Source of the DNA: Rhizobium sp. P32RR-XVIII
Lineage (GTDB): Bacteria; Pseudomonadota; Alphaproteobacteria; Rhizobiales; Rhizobiaceae
Assembly: GCF_012641395.1 (NCBI RefSeq)
Contig: NZ_JABAIH010000002.1
Span: 558,001-622,000 of the forward strand
Reading direction: 5' to 3'
DNA length: 64,000 nucleotides
Part shown: positions 16,209 through 35,016 of the stretch, piece by piece
Position numbering within the stretch: position 1 is the first letter of the stretch
Layout of the letters: each line of letters begins with the position of its first letter
Made by a program: the position numbers and the translations under genes
The notes under the pieces: model-generated
Databases searched by the model: none
What the model was told of the DNA's origin: nothing
The model's input: the letters and a program-made list of their open reading frames with translations, nothing else

Positions 16209-16511
16209 ATGAGAATTGCCCATTTTGCCCTTGCCGCGCTGCTCTCGTTCGGTTCGGCCGTCGCTGCCGTCGAGCCCGTAGTTGCCGCTCCCGTATATGC
16301 CCCTGTTGCCTCCGTCGAGAAGAGCGATGTGGTACAGGTGCGCCATCGTGAGCATCGCCGTGACTGGCGCCATTCGCGGTGGGATGAACGCCGTCATTGG
16401 CGCCACGGCTGGGGTTATGAACGCCGCCATTGGCGGCCCTGGCGCGCCGAGCGCCGGTGGAGAGAACGCCATTACTGGCGTTATCAGTACCTGCCGCCAT
16501 ATTGGATGTAA
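16209..16511 (+). CDS. Secreted Arg/Trp/His-rich small protein
   Basis: A 100-residue protein with a strong ribosome-binding site (AGGAGGTGA). Residues 1-26 form a signal peptide (MRIAHFALAALLSFGSAVAA). The mature part has repeated HW/RW units (for example RRDWRHSRWDERRHWRHGW), with nine tryptophans in its last 50 residues. Similar Arg/Trp/Tyr-rich exported proteins are common in rhizobia, and their role is unknown. A terminator follows. Confidence 0.75.
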   Translation: MRIAHFALAALLSFGSAVAAVEPVVAAPVYAPVASVEKSDVVQVRHREHRRDWRHSRWDERRHWRHGWGYERRHWRPWRAERRWRERHYWRYQYLPPYWM

Positions 16512-16525
16512 TCTTTGTGAGAGCA

Positions 16526-16557
16526 AAAAGCCCCGGAGTTTTCTCCGGGGCTTTTTC
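16526..16557 (+). terminator. Intrinsic terminator after the Trp-rich protein
   Basis: AAAAAGCCCCGGAG and CTCCGGGGCTTTTT form a near-perfect hairpin with a short TTTT loop and a T-tract. It is symmetrical enough to work in both directions. Confidence 0.88.
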
Positions 16558-16575
16558 GATGGATGCGTGATGCCG

Positions 16576-16722
16576 CTATCGGGCCGCCGGCGTGTTGATG
16601 CTCGACTCGATCTTGTCACCGGCTCCCGGCTGACCGGCGCCTGAAGGCTGCAGGATGGCGATGCTGAGAACGGAGGCCACCATTATGGCAACAACGGCAA
16701 TCATGATTCGCATGCGTCTCAT
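16576..16722 (-). CDS. Small single-span membrane/exported peptide (48 aa)
   Basis: The frame gives a 48-residue peptide with one hydrophobic segment (IMIAVVAIMVASVLSIAIL) and a polar C-terminus. ATG 16713 (45 residues) fits the ACGAGG site better than ATG 16722. A similar small membrane peptide lies directly upstream on the same strand, so the two may be one transcript. No family is named. Confidence 0.5.
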   Translation of the reverse strand: MRRMRIMIAVVAIMVASVLSIAILQPSGAGQPGAGDKIESSINTPAAR

Positions 16723-16772
16723 CCTCGTTGATATACCAGGCAACGCGCAGCGGTGCTTTGCGGTTCCCGGGG

Positions 16773-16925
16773 CTATTGCACCGGCGCCGTCGTCCCCGGA
16801 GCAGCCGGCGCAAGCGAATCCGGCTGATGCGTCGGCCGCGAGCGGTCGACCCACGCCATGCTGAGAATGATGGCGACGAAGATTGCTATGAACAGAATGC
16901 CAAATACAAGGGGCCGGATTGCCAT
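16773..16925 (-). CDS. Small single-span membrane peptide (50 aa)
   Basis: The start at 16925 (MAIRPLVFGILF) is chosen because AGAAGGA lies about 11 nt upstream. The frame extends 17 codons further but without support. One transmembrane helix (LVFGILFIAIFVAIILSMAW) is followed by a Pro/Ala-rich tail. Function unknown. Confidence 0.5.
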   Translation of the reverse strand: MAIRPLVFGILFIAIFVAIILSMAWVDRSRPTHQPDSLAPAAPGTTAPVQ

Positions 16926-16998
16926 GCCGGGTATCGTCCTTCTCTCTTGCCGTATCTGACCGATTAAACTCGTCATTGGTTCATTTTAAGACGGGACG

Positions 16999-17889
16999 TT
17001 ACTTCTTTAGGTGAAGTTGCGCGGCATACATCGCAATTGCCGCGGCATTCGAGACGTTGAGCGACTTGATGGCGCCCGGCATGTCAAGCCGCGCCAAGGC
17101 GTTGACGGTCTCGCGCGTCTTCTGGCGCAGCCCTTTGCCTTCGGAACCGAGGACCAGCGCGATCTTCTCTCCTGAAAAGGTGCCTTCGATGGGCGCCGGT
17201 CCTTCGGAATCGAGGCCGATCGAGAAGAAGCCGAGCCTGTGCAATTCACCGAGCGCATCGGCGAGATTGGTGATCTGTATATAAGGAATGAGTTCGAGGG
17301 CGCCGGAGGCGGATTTCGCGAGCACGCCCGATTCGGTCGGGCTATGTCGCTGCGTGGTGATAACGGCACCCGCATTGAAGGCGACGGCCGAACGCATGAT
17401 GGCGCCAACATTGTGCGGGTCGGTGACCTGATCCAGCACCAGAAGCAACGGACTGTTCTTCAGCGCCTCGAGCCGGCGGACGGGCAGGGGACGGGTCTCG
17501 AGCATGACGCCCTGATGGATCGCCTCGGGACCGAGGACCTTGTCGATGTCCTGCGGCGACACGATCTCGACCGGAATGCCAAGCTGCCCGGCATCGATTT
17601 CGAGGCGGGCGAGCGCATTCGGGGTGACGCTAAGCTTGACGTTTTTCCGCTCGGGATTCTCCAGCGCGGCGCGTACGGTATGCAGGCCATAGAGATGGAC
17701 CTGATCGGCTGCGAGCGCCGGCGGCTTCCAGTCGTCGCCACCGCGTTTGCGCTTCTGCGGATGCGGTGTCGGGATTTCGCCGCGCTCGCGCTTGGCATCG
17801 CGATGCGCGCGCCTCAGGTTGGCGTAATGCGTGTCCTTGGCGGACGTTTCGGTTGCGGGCTTGCCGCCGGATTTATGGTCTTTGCTCAT
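16999..17889 (-). CDS. rlmB: 23S rRNA (guanosine-2'-O-)-methyltransferase, SPOUT family
   Basis: 296 residues. A basic, low-complexity N-terminal extension (about 1-55) precedes the substrate-binding domain (VHLYGLHTVRAALENPERKN). The SPOUT/TrmH catalytic domain follows, with all three motifs: LDQVTDPHNVGAIMRSA, LVLGSEGKGLR and SLNVSNAAAIAMYAA. The enzyme methylates the 2'-OH of G2251 in the peptidyl-transferase loop using SAM. The basic extension is typical of rhizobial RlmB. It is divergent from tRNA-Tyr and tRNA-Gly. Confidence 0.9.
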   Translation of the reverse strand: MSKDHKSGGKPATETSAKDTHYANLRRAHRDAKRERGEIPTPHPQKRKRGGDDWKPPALAADQVHLYGLHTVRAALENPERKNVKLSVTPNALARLEIDAGQLGIPVEIVSPQDIDKVLGPEAIHQGVMLETRPLPVRRLEALKNSPLLLVLDQVTDPHNVGAIMRSAVAFNAGAVITTQRHSPTESGVLAKSASGALELIPYIQITNLADALGELHRLGFFSIGLDSEGPAPIEGTFSGEKIALVLGSEGKGLRQKTRETVNALARLDMPGAIKSLNVSNAAAIAMYAAQLHLKK

Positions 17890-18093
17890 GCGGCTTTATA
17901 GCGGCGGCGTTTCACCGCGCATAGGGTTTCTTTCTTCGGCTGCCGCTTTCAAGAGGAGATGAAATTTTTCGTGTTTTTTCTATTGTCTTCATGTTGACAT
18001 GGGGAAATGCTCCGGTCATATACGCGGCGCAGATCGAGGGGCGGCAACGCTTCTGGATCTTCGAGCTTGGTCTTACGATCCAGACGAAAAACT

Positions 18094-18178
18094 GGAGAGA
18101 TGCCCGAGTGGTTAAAGGGGACGGACTGTAAATCCGTTGGCTCAGCCTACGTTGGTTCAAATCCAACTCTCTCCACCA
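18094..18178 (+). tRNA. trnY: tRNA-Tyr (anticodon GTA)
   Basis: 85 nt with encoded CCA and the long variable arm of class II tRNAs. The acceptor GGAGAGA pairs with TCTCTCC, and the anticodon loop reads CTGTAAA. Confidence 0.96.
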
Positions 18179-18203
18179 TTCGTCACTTGGATCGGACCAC
18201 CCC

Positions 18204-18277
18204 GCGGGTATAGCTCAATGGTAGAGCAGCAGCCTTCCAAGCTGAATACGCGGGTTCGATTCCCGCTACCCGCTCCA
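18204..18277 (+). tRNA. trnG: tRNA-Gly (anticodon TCC)
   Basis: 74 nt with encoded CCA. The acceptor GCGGGTA pairs with TACCCGC, and the anticodon loop reads CTTCCAA. It lies 25 bp after tRNA-Tyr, so the two are probably cotranscribed. Confidence 0.96.
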
Positions 18278-18452
18278 AGCTTTTCAGTAGAGACATCCTA
18301 AGAGCGCTGGTGTTGCGTCACTCGCGGTTTCGGCGCGAGCCGCCGCTACCTTTCCGCTTGCCTCCAAGGAACTGCTTTCCTAACAGGGCGTTTCTCTCAG
18401 TTAGATCGGGCACGACCGGCATTCCGTCGGCACCCCGAACTGGAGAAATCCC

Positions 18453-18824
18453 ATGAGAACGATGTTCATCGCGATAGGTGTGTTATCGGCCCTAACAGGA
18501 TCGGCTCTCGCAGCCGATCCCGCGAAGATGGTCGACACGAAAATGGGCAAGGCCTTGGCCGACGAAAAGGGTATGGTCCTTTACACCTTCGACAAGGATA
18601 CCAAAGGCAAATCGAACTGCGACAAGGATTGCCTGAAGAAATGGCCGGCATTCCACGCCGGAGCCAAGGCCAAGGCAGAAGGGGAATGGTCTCTTGTGAA
18701 GGCCGCCGACGGCAAGGAAATGTGGGCCTACGAGGGTAAGCCGCTCTACACATATGCCGACGACAAGAAAGCCGGTGAAACGAATGGCGATGGCGTAGGG
18801 GGAGTTTGGCACCTGGCCAAATAG
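18453..18824 (+). CDS. Secreted COG4315-type repeat protein
   Basis: 123 residues with a signal peptide cleaved near residue 20 (GSALAADP). Two copies of the family motif are visible: MGKALADEKGMVLYTFDKD with CDKDCLKKWPAF, and GKEMWAYEGKPLYTYADDKKAGETNGDGVGGVWHLA. This is the periplasmic 'secreted repeat' (Lipoprotein_15) family, of unknown function. The two cysteines may form a disulfide. It is monocistronic, with a hairpin downstream. Confidence 0.87.
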   Translation: MRTMFIAIGVLSALTGSALAADPAKMVDTKMGKALADEKGMVLYTFDKDTKGKSNCDKDCLKKWPAFHAGAKAKAEGEWSLVKAADGKEMWAYEGKPLYTYADDKKAGETNGDGVGGVWHLAK

Positions 18825-18838
18825 CAGGACCGGCGACC

Positions 18839-18866
18839 ATATGGGCGATCTTCGGATCGCCCATAT
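18839..18866. terminator. Perfect TTCG-loop hairpin
   Basis: A 12-bp perfect stem (ATATGGGCGATC with GATCGCCCATAT) is closed by the stable tetraloop TTCG. No T-tract follows, so it may stabilise the mRNA 3' end or terminate weakly. Confidence 0.6.
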
Positions 18867-19169
18867 CGCGTGACAGATCTCGAAAACAACAATGGAAAAC
18901 GCCCGCCTTATTGGCACGGGGCGCTGGTGCAACATGCGACCCCTTCTAACGCGGTCGAAGCTGCCGTTCGATAACGGCGCGTGCAAGCTGTAGGCCCGCC
19001 GTCATCGATCTTCAGCACTGTCCCGCGACCTCCGAGACTTCACGCTCCCTGATCAGCGAAGTGTATGCCACGGAGGTCCTTCTCGCGCCGAATTTTAACA
19101 CCTCTCCAAAATTTGCTTTGAATGCCGTGGGCGCCGCTGCTTAACTAACTCCCATTTGGGGGACCCTCT
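18867..19169. other. Intergenic stretch without a recognised gene
   Basis: I see no supported coding frame here. The last 60 bp should hold the promoter and leader of the small secreted protein that starts at 19170 (TTTGGGGGACC just before the start). Confidence 0.4.
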
Positions 19170-19472
19170 ATGAAAAGCATGATTCTAGCCGGTGCGCTTT
19201 TGCTCCCCTCGTCAGCTCTTGCCGTCGAGGCCGTGGAAGTCAATGCTCGCGCTTATAGCTGCAACCAGCTTGCGCAGATCATCCGGCAACAGAAGGCGGT
19301 TTTTGTCCGCGTCGGCTTCGGCGGCCGCAGCTTCCGCTATCCACCGGCCCGCTGCAGCCTCGGTGACAAATGGGACACCACCAGTTTGCGTGATGCCGAC
19401 GGACGCCTGTGCGTCCTCGACTACGCCTGCGTTTACGATCCGGATTCGTTTTACAACAAGATCCCGAAGTAA
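19170..19472 (+). CDS. Small secreted cysteine-containing protein (100 aa)
   Basis: A signal peptide at residues 1-18 (MKSMILAGALLLPSSALA) precedes an 80-residue mature domain with four cysteines (NARAYSCNQL, PPARCSLGD, GRLCVLDYACVYDP). These probably form two disulfides in the periplasm. The type is widespread in rhizobia and has no known role. It lies upstream of tuf but is not obviously part of that operon. Confidence 0.72.
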   Translation: MKSMILAGALLLPSSALAVEAVEVNARAYSCNQLAQIIRQQKAVFVRVGFGGRSFRYPPARCSLGDKWDTTSLRDADGRLCVLDYACVYDPDSFYNKIPK

Positions 19473-19764
19473 CCGCGCGCGGGCCAGCCGCATCGCGGGT
19501 GGCCGTCCTGCAGAATGCAGACTTGCCGATTGACACGGCATATGGAAACGATTCCCGCCGCGCTCCAATTTCCCTTCGCTTTTCAATGATTTTCGGTGTT
19601 CTGGAAGCCGGCTCTCTTGCGAGGTGCCGGTCGTCGCCCATATGCGGTTGTAAGCCGGGAAAGGCCTTCGCAATTAGGTCTTGCGGAATTTCGCCGAAAG
19701 CCTTAAACGGCGGCACTAAACCGGTTCGCCGGGGTCACCCTTTTCGTTCACAGGAAGCATTCAA

Positions 19765-20940
<1,176 letters not shown>

Positions 20941-20962
20941 TCTTCGACTTATCGTGAATTCA

Positions 20963-20992
20963 AGAAGCCCCGCTGGAAACAGCGGGGCTTCT
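20963..20992 (+). terminator. Terminator after tuf copy 1
   Basis: AGAAGCCCCGCT pairs perfectly with AGCGGGGCTTCT around the loop GGAAAC, followed by CTCGTTCT. Confidence 0.88.
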
Positions 20993-21103
20993 CTCGTTCT
21001 GGGGCAGGGGCCGCCGGGATTGCGCGGGGGTCTCCTCCATGACCTTGCGCTGCCCCTCAAAGACATTATTTTTGCTCCGAACTCATGCAGCGGAGGAGAT
21101 TTC

Positions 21104-21997
21104 ATGAAGAAGCGTATTCTTTTTACCGGCGGCTCTGGCAAGGCCGGCCGGCATGTCGTGCCGTGGCTCATCAACGCCGGCTATGACGTGCACAATGTCG
21201 ATCTTGTTCCGCTCGACAGCCCCGGTGTCACCAACCTGATCGCCGATATCACCGATAGCGGTCAGGTCTTCAACGTATTGTCGATGCATCGCGATTTTCC
21301 CGGCCTCGACACGGGAGAGGGCGTCAAGGGCTTCGACGCCGTCGTGCATTTTGCCGCCATCCCGCGCATTCTCATCAAGCCGGACAACGAGACCTTCCGC
21401 ATCAACACGATGGGCACCTACAATGTCATCGAGGCTGCGGTGAAACTCGGCGTGCGGAAAATCATCCTTGCGTCGAGCGAGACGACCTACGGCGTCTGCT
21501 TCGCGGAGGGACAGAAGGATTTTCATCAGTTTCCGCTGGAAGAGGACTACGACGTCGATCCTATGGACAGCTATGGCCTGTCGAAGGTGCTGAACGAGAA
21601 GACGGCACGCGCCTTTGCCGAGCGTTCCGGTGCCGATATCTATGCGCTGCGCATAGGTAATGTCATCGAACCGCATGAATATGAGAAATTTCGCGGCTTT
21701 GTTGCCAATCCCGAGACGCGCAGGCGCAACGCCTGGAACTATGTCGATGCCCGCGATCTGGCGCAGATCGTCCATCTGTGCATCGGGAAGGACGGACTGG
21801 GCTTCCAGGTATTCAATGCCGTGAATGACACCGTGACGGCCAACATGCCGTCGAAGGAACTCGCCAGGCGCTTTTTCCCGAATGTGCCCTTTACCCGCGA
21901 GATCGGGGAATACGAGGGCTTGCTCTCGAACCGCAAGATCCGCGAAGTCCTCGGCTTCAAGGAAGAGCATGACTGGCGCAAGTACGTGAAGATCTGA
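21104..21997 (+). CDS. NAD-dependent epimerase/dehydratase (extended SDR)
   Basis: ATG 21104 is chosen for its GGAGGAG site; the frame runs 50 codons further up without one. The 297-residue protein has the Rossmann loop FTGGSGKAGRH near residue 8, an AAIP segment after the fourth strand, and the YxxxK pair in DSYGLSKVLNE. It is an extended short-chain dehydrogenase acting probably on a nucleotide sugar or uronate; the substrate cannot be told. It sits between tuf and tRNA-Trp, a spot that joins these genes directly in many bacteria. Confidence 0.85.
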   Translation: MKKRILFTGGSGKAGRHVVPWLINAGYDVHNVDLVPLDSPGVTNLIADITDSGQVFNVLSMHRDFPGLDTGEGVKGFDAVVHFAAIPRILIKPDNETFRINTMGTYNVIEAAVKLGVRKIILASSETTYGVCFAEGQKDFHQFPLEEDYDVDPMDSYGLSKVLNEKTARAFAERSGADIYALRIGNVIEPHEYEKFRGFVANPETRRRNAWNYVDARDLAQIVHLCIGKDGLGFQVFNAVNDTVTANMPSKELARRFFPNVPFTREIGEYEGLLSNRKIREVLGFKEEHDWRKYVKI

Positions 21998-22135
21998 TCG
22001 CAGGGCCATCCGGTGACGCGGGATTGGAAAAATAGAAAAACGCACTTGCCAATCCCGCACTCCCGCCTTAAAGGAGCGCCATGCTTGCACGAAGCGCTTC
22101 GGCCGCAAGGTCAAAGGGCTGAATGTAAAGCGTAA

Positions 22136-22211
22136 AGGGGTATAGCTCAGCTGGTAGAGCGGCGGTCTCCAAAACCGCAGGTCGGGGGTTCGAGCCCCTC
22201 TGCCCCTGCCA
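22136..22211 (+). tRNA. trnW: tRNA-Trp (anticodon CCA)
   Basis: 76 nt with encoded CCA. The acceptor AGGGGTA pairs with TGCCCCT, and the anticodon loop reads CTCCAAA. The tRNA-Trp, secE, nusG order is conserved in bacteria. Confidence 0.97.
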
Positions 22212-22398
22212 TCTTCTTCGAACGGAAAAGCGCGGACGTTCTCGCAGCGTTCCGGCGGAGAGGGCATATGGCAAATTTCGCTAAACTTCGCATTCCCTCT
22301 TGTGAAATTGGGAATTGATGTTTATGTAGGTTCAACAGACACGCGGTGCGTGGGGCTGAGACGTTCAGCTTTACGCGCCGTAATTGCGTGGGCAGTCG

Positions 22399-22599
22399 AT
22401 GGCATCCAAATCCAATCCGTTTGCGTTCCTGCAGCAGGTTCGCGCCGAAACGTCCAAAGTTACTTGGCCGTCTCGTCGTGAAACCATGATCTCGACGATC
22501 ATGGTGCTGGTCATGGTGGTTTTCGCCGCGCTGTTTTTCTTTGCTGCTGACCAGCTGATTGGCTGGGCCCTGAGCTTCGTGCTCAACACCAGCAATTGA
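22399..22599 (+). CDS. secE: Preprotein translocase subunit SecE
   Basis: 66 residues with the amphipathic region FLQQVRAETSKVTWPSRRET and a single C-terminal membrane helix, the short one-span SecE form. It clamps SecY in the inner membrane. ATG 22399 is used; an in-frame TTG five codons upstream is less likely. nusG follows after 17 nt. Confidence 0.95.
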   Translation: MASKSNPFAFLQQVRAETSKVTWPSRRETMISTIMVLVMVVFAALFFFAADQLIGWALSFVLNTSN

Positions 22600-22616
22600 T
22601 CGGGTGGAGATATTAG

Positions 22617-23147
22617 ATGGCGGCACGTTGGTACATCGTCCACGCGTATTCGAATTTTGAAAAGAAGGTCGCAGAAGACATCGAGAACAAGGCTCGTCAG
22701 AAGGGTCTCGAGCATCTTTTCGAGAAGATCCTTGTGCCGACCGAAAAGGTGGTTGAAGTGCGCCGTGGCCGCAAGGTCGACAGCGAGCGCAAGTTCTTCC
22801 CGGGTTACGTCATGGTTCGTGCGAACCTGACGGACGAAGCCTACCACCTGATCAAGAACACGCCGAAGGTCACAGGCTTCCTCGGCTCCGACAACAAGCC
22901 CGTTCCGATTCCGGACTCCGAGGCCGAGCGCATTCTCGGTCAGGTCCAAGAAGGTGTCGAGCGGCCGAAGGCTTCCGTTACCTTCGAGATCGGCGAGCAG
23001 GTCCGCGTTTCCGACGGTCCGTTCGCATCGTTCAACGGCACGGTTCAGGATGTGGACGAGGAGCGTTCGCGCCTGAAGGTGGAAGTGTCGATCTTCGGCC
23101 GCGCGACCCCAGTTGAACTGGAATACGGTCAGGTCGAAAAGGTCTGA
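22617..23147 (+). CDS. nusG: Transcription elongation/antitermination factor NusG
   Basis: 176 residues: an NGN domain (RWYIVHAYSNFEKKVAEDI, then FFPGYVMVRANLTDEAYHLI) at about 1-115 and a C-terminal KOW domain (GEQVRVSDGPFASFNGTVQDV). It binds RNA polymerase and links it to Rho or ribosomal S10. It is probably cotranscribed with secE, and rplK follows after 176 bp. Confidence 0.97.
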   Translation: MAARWYIVHAYSNFEKKVAEDIENKARQKGLEHLFEKILVPTEKVVEVRRGRKVDSERKFFPGYVMVRANLTDEAYHLIKNTPKVTGFLGSDNKPVPIPDSEAERILGQVQEGVERPKASVTFEIGEQVRVSDGPFASFNGTVQDVDEERSRLKVEVSIFGRATPVELEYGQVEKV

Positions 23148-23323
23148 TTTTAGCAATCGGACGTCGGTCATTCCTGATTGACGTCTGCGGTGAAAGCCGC
23201 AAGCCGCGTGGAAGGTGAGGGGTCTTAGCCGGGCTCTTAAAATCCGCACCACGCAACCGCAGCCGCCGGAGCAATCCGGCATCCCTGGCCGGGCAACCGG
23301 TCACCAATGAAAGGCAGAGAGTT

Positions 23324-23755
23324 ATGGCTAAGAAAGTTGCAGGCCAGCTCAAGCTTCAGGTCAAGGCAGGATCGGCAAACCCGTCCCCGCCGATCGGCCC
23401 GGCGCTTGGTCAGCGTGGCATTAACATCATGGAATTCTGCAAGGCGTTCAATGCCGCCACGCAGGAAATGGAAAAGGGTATGCCGATCCCGGTCGTCATC
23501 ACCTATTACCAAGACAAGTCCTTTACCTTCGCGATGAAGCAGCCGCCTGTCAGCTACTTCCTCAAGAAGGAAGCGAAGATTCAGTCCGGTTCCAAGACGC
23601 CCGGCAAGGGCGCTACCGCCGGCAAGCTGACCAAGGCTCAGATCAAGTCGATCGCCGAAGCCAAGATGAAGGACCTGAACGCCGCGGATATCGAGGGCGC
23701 AATGGCCATGATCGAGGGCTCTGCCCGCGCCATGGGCCTGGAAGTGGTGGCGTAA
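23324..23755 (+). CDS. rplK: Ribosomal protein L11
   Basis: 143 residues with the proline-rich N-terminal motif [20 protein letters not shown], which contacts the factor-binding region of 23S rRNA, and the C-terminal rRNA-binding domain ([20 protein letters not shown]). It forms the L11 stalk base. Only 1 nt separates it from rplA, so the two are coupled. Confidence 0.98.
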   Translation: MAKKVAGQLKLQVKAGSANPSPPIGPALGQRGINIMEFCKAFNAATQEMEKGMPIPVVITYYQDKSFTFAMKQPPVSYFLKKEAKIQSGSKTPGKGATAGKLTKAQIKSIAEAKMKDLNAADIEGAMAMIEGSARAMGLEVVA

Positions 23756-23756
23756 C

Positions 23757-24455
23757 ATGGCAAAGCTCGCAAAGCGTATTCAGAAGATCCGCGAAGGCGT
23801 CGACCCGACCAAGCTGGTCGCGCTGACGGACGCCATCTCGATGGTCAAGGCCCGGGCGATCGCCAAGTTCGACGAGACCGTCGAAATCGCGATGAACCTC
23901 GGCGTCGATCCGCGTCATGCTGACCAGATGGTCCGTGGCGTCGTCAATCTGCCGAACGGCACGGGCCGCGACGTTCGCGTCGCCGTTTTCGCCCGTGGCG
24001 CCAAGGCCGACGAAGCCAAGGCAGCCGGTGCCGACATTGTCGGCGCGGAAGACCTGGTTGAAATCGTTCAGGGTGGCAAGATCGATTTCGATCGCGTCAT
24101 CGCGACCCCGGACATGATGCCGCTCGTCGGCCGTCTCGGTAAGGTGCTCGGCCCGCGCGGCATGATGCCGAACCCGAAGGTCGGAACGGTCACCATGGAC
24201 GTTACTGGCGCGATCAAGGCCTCCAAGGGCGGCGCCGTCGAGTTCCGCGTCGAGAAGGCTGGTATCGTTCATGCCGGTATCGGCAAGGCGTCCTTCGATG
24301 CAAAGGCTCTGGAAGAAAACATCCGTGCCTTCGCCGATGCCGTCATCAAGGCAAAGCCGGCTGGTGCAAAGGGCAACTACGTCAAGCGCGTAGCGATCTC
24401 TTCGACCATGGGCCCGGGCGTCAAGATCGACCCGTCGTCGGTCACGGTCGCCTAA
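23757..24455 (+). CDS. rplA: Ribosomal protein L1
   Basis: 232 residues, normal length. The conserved block [20 protein letters not shown] is present. It builds the mobile L1 stalk at the E site. In many bacteria L1 represses its own L11-L1 mRNA; a site near the rplK start is expected but not identified here. Confidence 0.98.
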   Translation: MAKLAKRIQKIREGVDPTKLVALTDAISMVKARAIAKFDETVEIAMNLGVDPRHADQMVRGVVNLPNGTGRDVRVAVFARGAKADEAKAAGADIVGAEDLVEIVQGGKIDFDRVIATPDMMPLVGRLGKVLGPRGMMPNPKVGTVTMDVTGAIKASKGGAVEFRVEKAGIVHAGIGKASFDAKALEENIRAFADAVIKAKPAGAKGNYVKRVAISSTMGPGVKIDPSSVTVA

Positions 24456-24786
24456 CAAGTTTCATCGGGCGTATGCCCGGTAGCAAGAATTCCGGCCTCG
24501 CAAGGGGCCGGGATATTCCGGAGAAATCCGGAATCCTGTCCGAGATTGCAGGTGGTTTTCCCTTAATCACTTGGCCTGCATGAGACGGGTAAGACCCGAA
24601 TTGCATGAAGTTCTGCTTCTAGGAATTTGGTTCGAGCCTTGGATGCCTTGTGCCTTCGGCCTTTCTTTGGCGCGAAGCGCGAGGGGACAGGATCCTCAAG
24701 CGCCGCTTGGGATCGCTTCTGATCCCGGGAGGCAAAAGGCAACCCGGTGGGGCCTGTCAAAAGGTCCTGCCAACTGGAGATAGGCA
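24456..24786 (+). promoter_or_regulatory. rplJ leader region (probable L10 autoregulatory leader)
   Basis: 331 bp between rplA and rplJ with no gene. It contains several hairpins, such as CCGGCC/GGCCGG near 24493 and ATTCCGG/CCGGAAT near 24515, and a structured run just before rplJ. In bacteria the L10-L7/L12 complex binds such leaders to control rplJL translation. The position fits, but the binding fold was not modelled. Confidence 0.5.
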
Positions 24787-25305
24787 GTGGAAAGAGCGGA
24801 AAAACGCGAATTCGTCACGGAACTGAACGAAGTCTTCAAGGCTTCGGGCTCGGTTGTCGTGGCCCACTATGCTGGTGCTACAGTCGCGCAGATGAACGAC
24901 TTCCGTTCCAAGATGCGCGCTGCTGGCGGCACCGTCAAAGTCGCGAAGAACCGCCTGGCCAAAATCGCCCTTCAGGGTACGGAAGCGGAAGGGATCTCTG
25001 GTCTCTTCACCGGTCAGACGCTCATTGCATACAGCAATGACCCGATCACCGCTCCGAAAGTCGTCGTGGATTTCGCCAAGACCAACGATAAGATCGTTGT
25101 CCTCGGTGGCGCCATGGGAACAACGACGCTCAACGCCGATGCAGTCAAGTCGCTTGCGACCCTGCCTTCGTTGGACGAACTGCGCGCGAAGCTGCTGGGC
25201 ATGATCCAGACTCCGGCTACCCGTATCGCAGGCGTTGTTGCAGCACCGGCAAGCCAGCTTGCTCGTGTGTTTTCGGCTTACGCCAAGAAGGACGAAGCCG
25301 CATAA
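24787..25305 (+). CDS. rplJ: Ribosomal protein L10
   Basis: 172 residues, with a GTG start at 24787 preceded by GGAGATAGG. It begins [18 protein letters not shown] and has [11 protein letters not shown] of the rRNA-binding part. The C-terminal helix that carries L7/L12 dimers is present. rplL follows after 58 bp. Confidence 0.97.
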   Translation: MERAEKREFVTELNEVFKASGSVVVAHYAGATVAQMNDFRSKMRAAGGTVKVAKNRLAKIALQGTEAEGISGLFTGQTLIAYSNDPITAPKVVVDFAKTNDKIVVLGGAMGTTTLNADAVKSLATLPSLDELRAKLLGMIQTPATRIAGVVAAPASQLARVFSAYAKKDEAA

Positions 25306-25363
25306 GGCGGTTTTTTGCTGTTTATAAACAACCGGTTCGAACCGAACAAAAGGAACTGATAAA

Positions 25364-25744
<381 letters not shown>

Positions 25745-25807
25745 TCTTGAACTGCATCTGGGAGGCGGTATTTGCCGTCTCCCGTTTGCCGTTTTTATGA
25801 ACGAATT

Positions 25808-25839
25808 ACCCAAAAGCCGCGTGAAACCGGCTTTTGGGT
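25808..25839. terminator. Hairpin between rplL and rpoB (terminator or attenuator)
   Basis: ACCCAAAAGCCG pairs perfectly with CGGCTTTTGGGT over 12 bp. It has only a short tail, so it may be a partial terminator that lowers rpoBC relative to the ribosomal genes, as known in other bacteria. Confidence 0.65.
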
Positions 25840-26002
25840 AATGGGTTCTTCAAGAGCATGGTCTCGAACCGAAGCGCAAGGCAATCCGGCCGTGTGGCTT
25901 CGGGATGTGAGACGAGATTGAGATATCCATTGATTGACGGGATCGCCTGGCCAGCGGTTCCCGTCCGTTGCAGGCCCGGATGCAATTTTTGAAGGAGCGA
26001 CG

Positions 26003-30145
<4,143 letters not shown>

Positions 30146-30333
30146 CCACTTGATAGGGTGTGCGCTGTTAAGCGGCGCACACCGTTCCCGCCGAGGCCCC
30201 GTAGTGTGTCGGCCGGGCAGGGACGTTTCTGCCGCATTTTGCGGTTATTGTCGTTTTACGCGTTGGCGCGGTTCCCGGGATTTGCCGCTGACCATCGCAA
30301 GCTAAGGGCGCTTCGCCCACAAAGGAGACAGGC

Positions 30334-34545
<4,212 letters not shown>

Positions 34546-34570
34546 CGGCAGCTTCGGCCAGCGAATTGAA

Positions 34571-34600
34571 AAACCGCCCGGAGCGATCCGGGCGGTTTTT
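34571..34600 (+). terminator. Terminator of the rpoBC transcript
   Basis: AAACCGCCCGG (34571-34581) pairs with CCGGGCGGTTT (34588-34598) around AGCGAT, then TTTGTTTTT. Confidence 0.92.
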
Positions 34601-34722
34601 GTTTTTCGTCGTGATGGCCTGCAGTTTGCTCAGCCCTTGCGATTTTCCAGGGACAATCCGCTTCGGGCGGTCTCTTTCATGGGAGGACTGGAGCTGGCCG
34701 GTCGTCCGGCTCCGTCACGCCT

Positions 34723-35016
34723 TCAATTGAACCGAATGATGGAGACTTCGCCTTCGAGGGCGCCCTGGTAGGCCGAGGCATGCGGCTCCTCTTCCGGCAC
34801 ATCGGTCAGCAAGCCGATCTGGTCGAGGTCGGCTTCGATGAAGCCTTCTTCGGCGAGCGCGTTCAGCGCCTCGCGCACCGCGCTGTCATCGTCGGCCGCC
34901 CTCAACATGACGTGCAGGTCGACGCCCTCGCTGCCATCGGATTCGTATCCCTTGCCAATGATGATGAAGATCATCGGCTCGGCGGTGTTATTGTCGTTGT
35001 CGGGCTTCTCGATCAT
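34723..35016 (-). CDS. Conserved hypothetical acidic protein (97 aa)
   Basis: 97 residues, acidic, with DNDN near the start and the core PMIFIIIGKGYESDGSEGVD, then LRAADDDSAVREALNALAEE. No domain name fits. It is the only minus-strand gene within the rpo-ribosomal block, convergent with rpoC and divergent from rpsL. The start has GGATGA upstream on its strand. Confidence 0.75.
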   Translation of the reverse strand: MIEKPDNDNNTAEPMIFIIIGKGYESDGSEGVDLHVMLRAADDDSAVREALNALAEEGFIEADLDQIGLLTDVPEEEPHASAYQGALEGEVSIIRFN

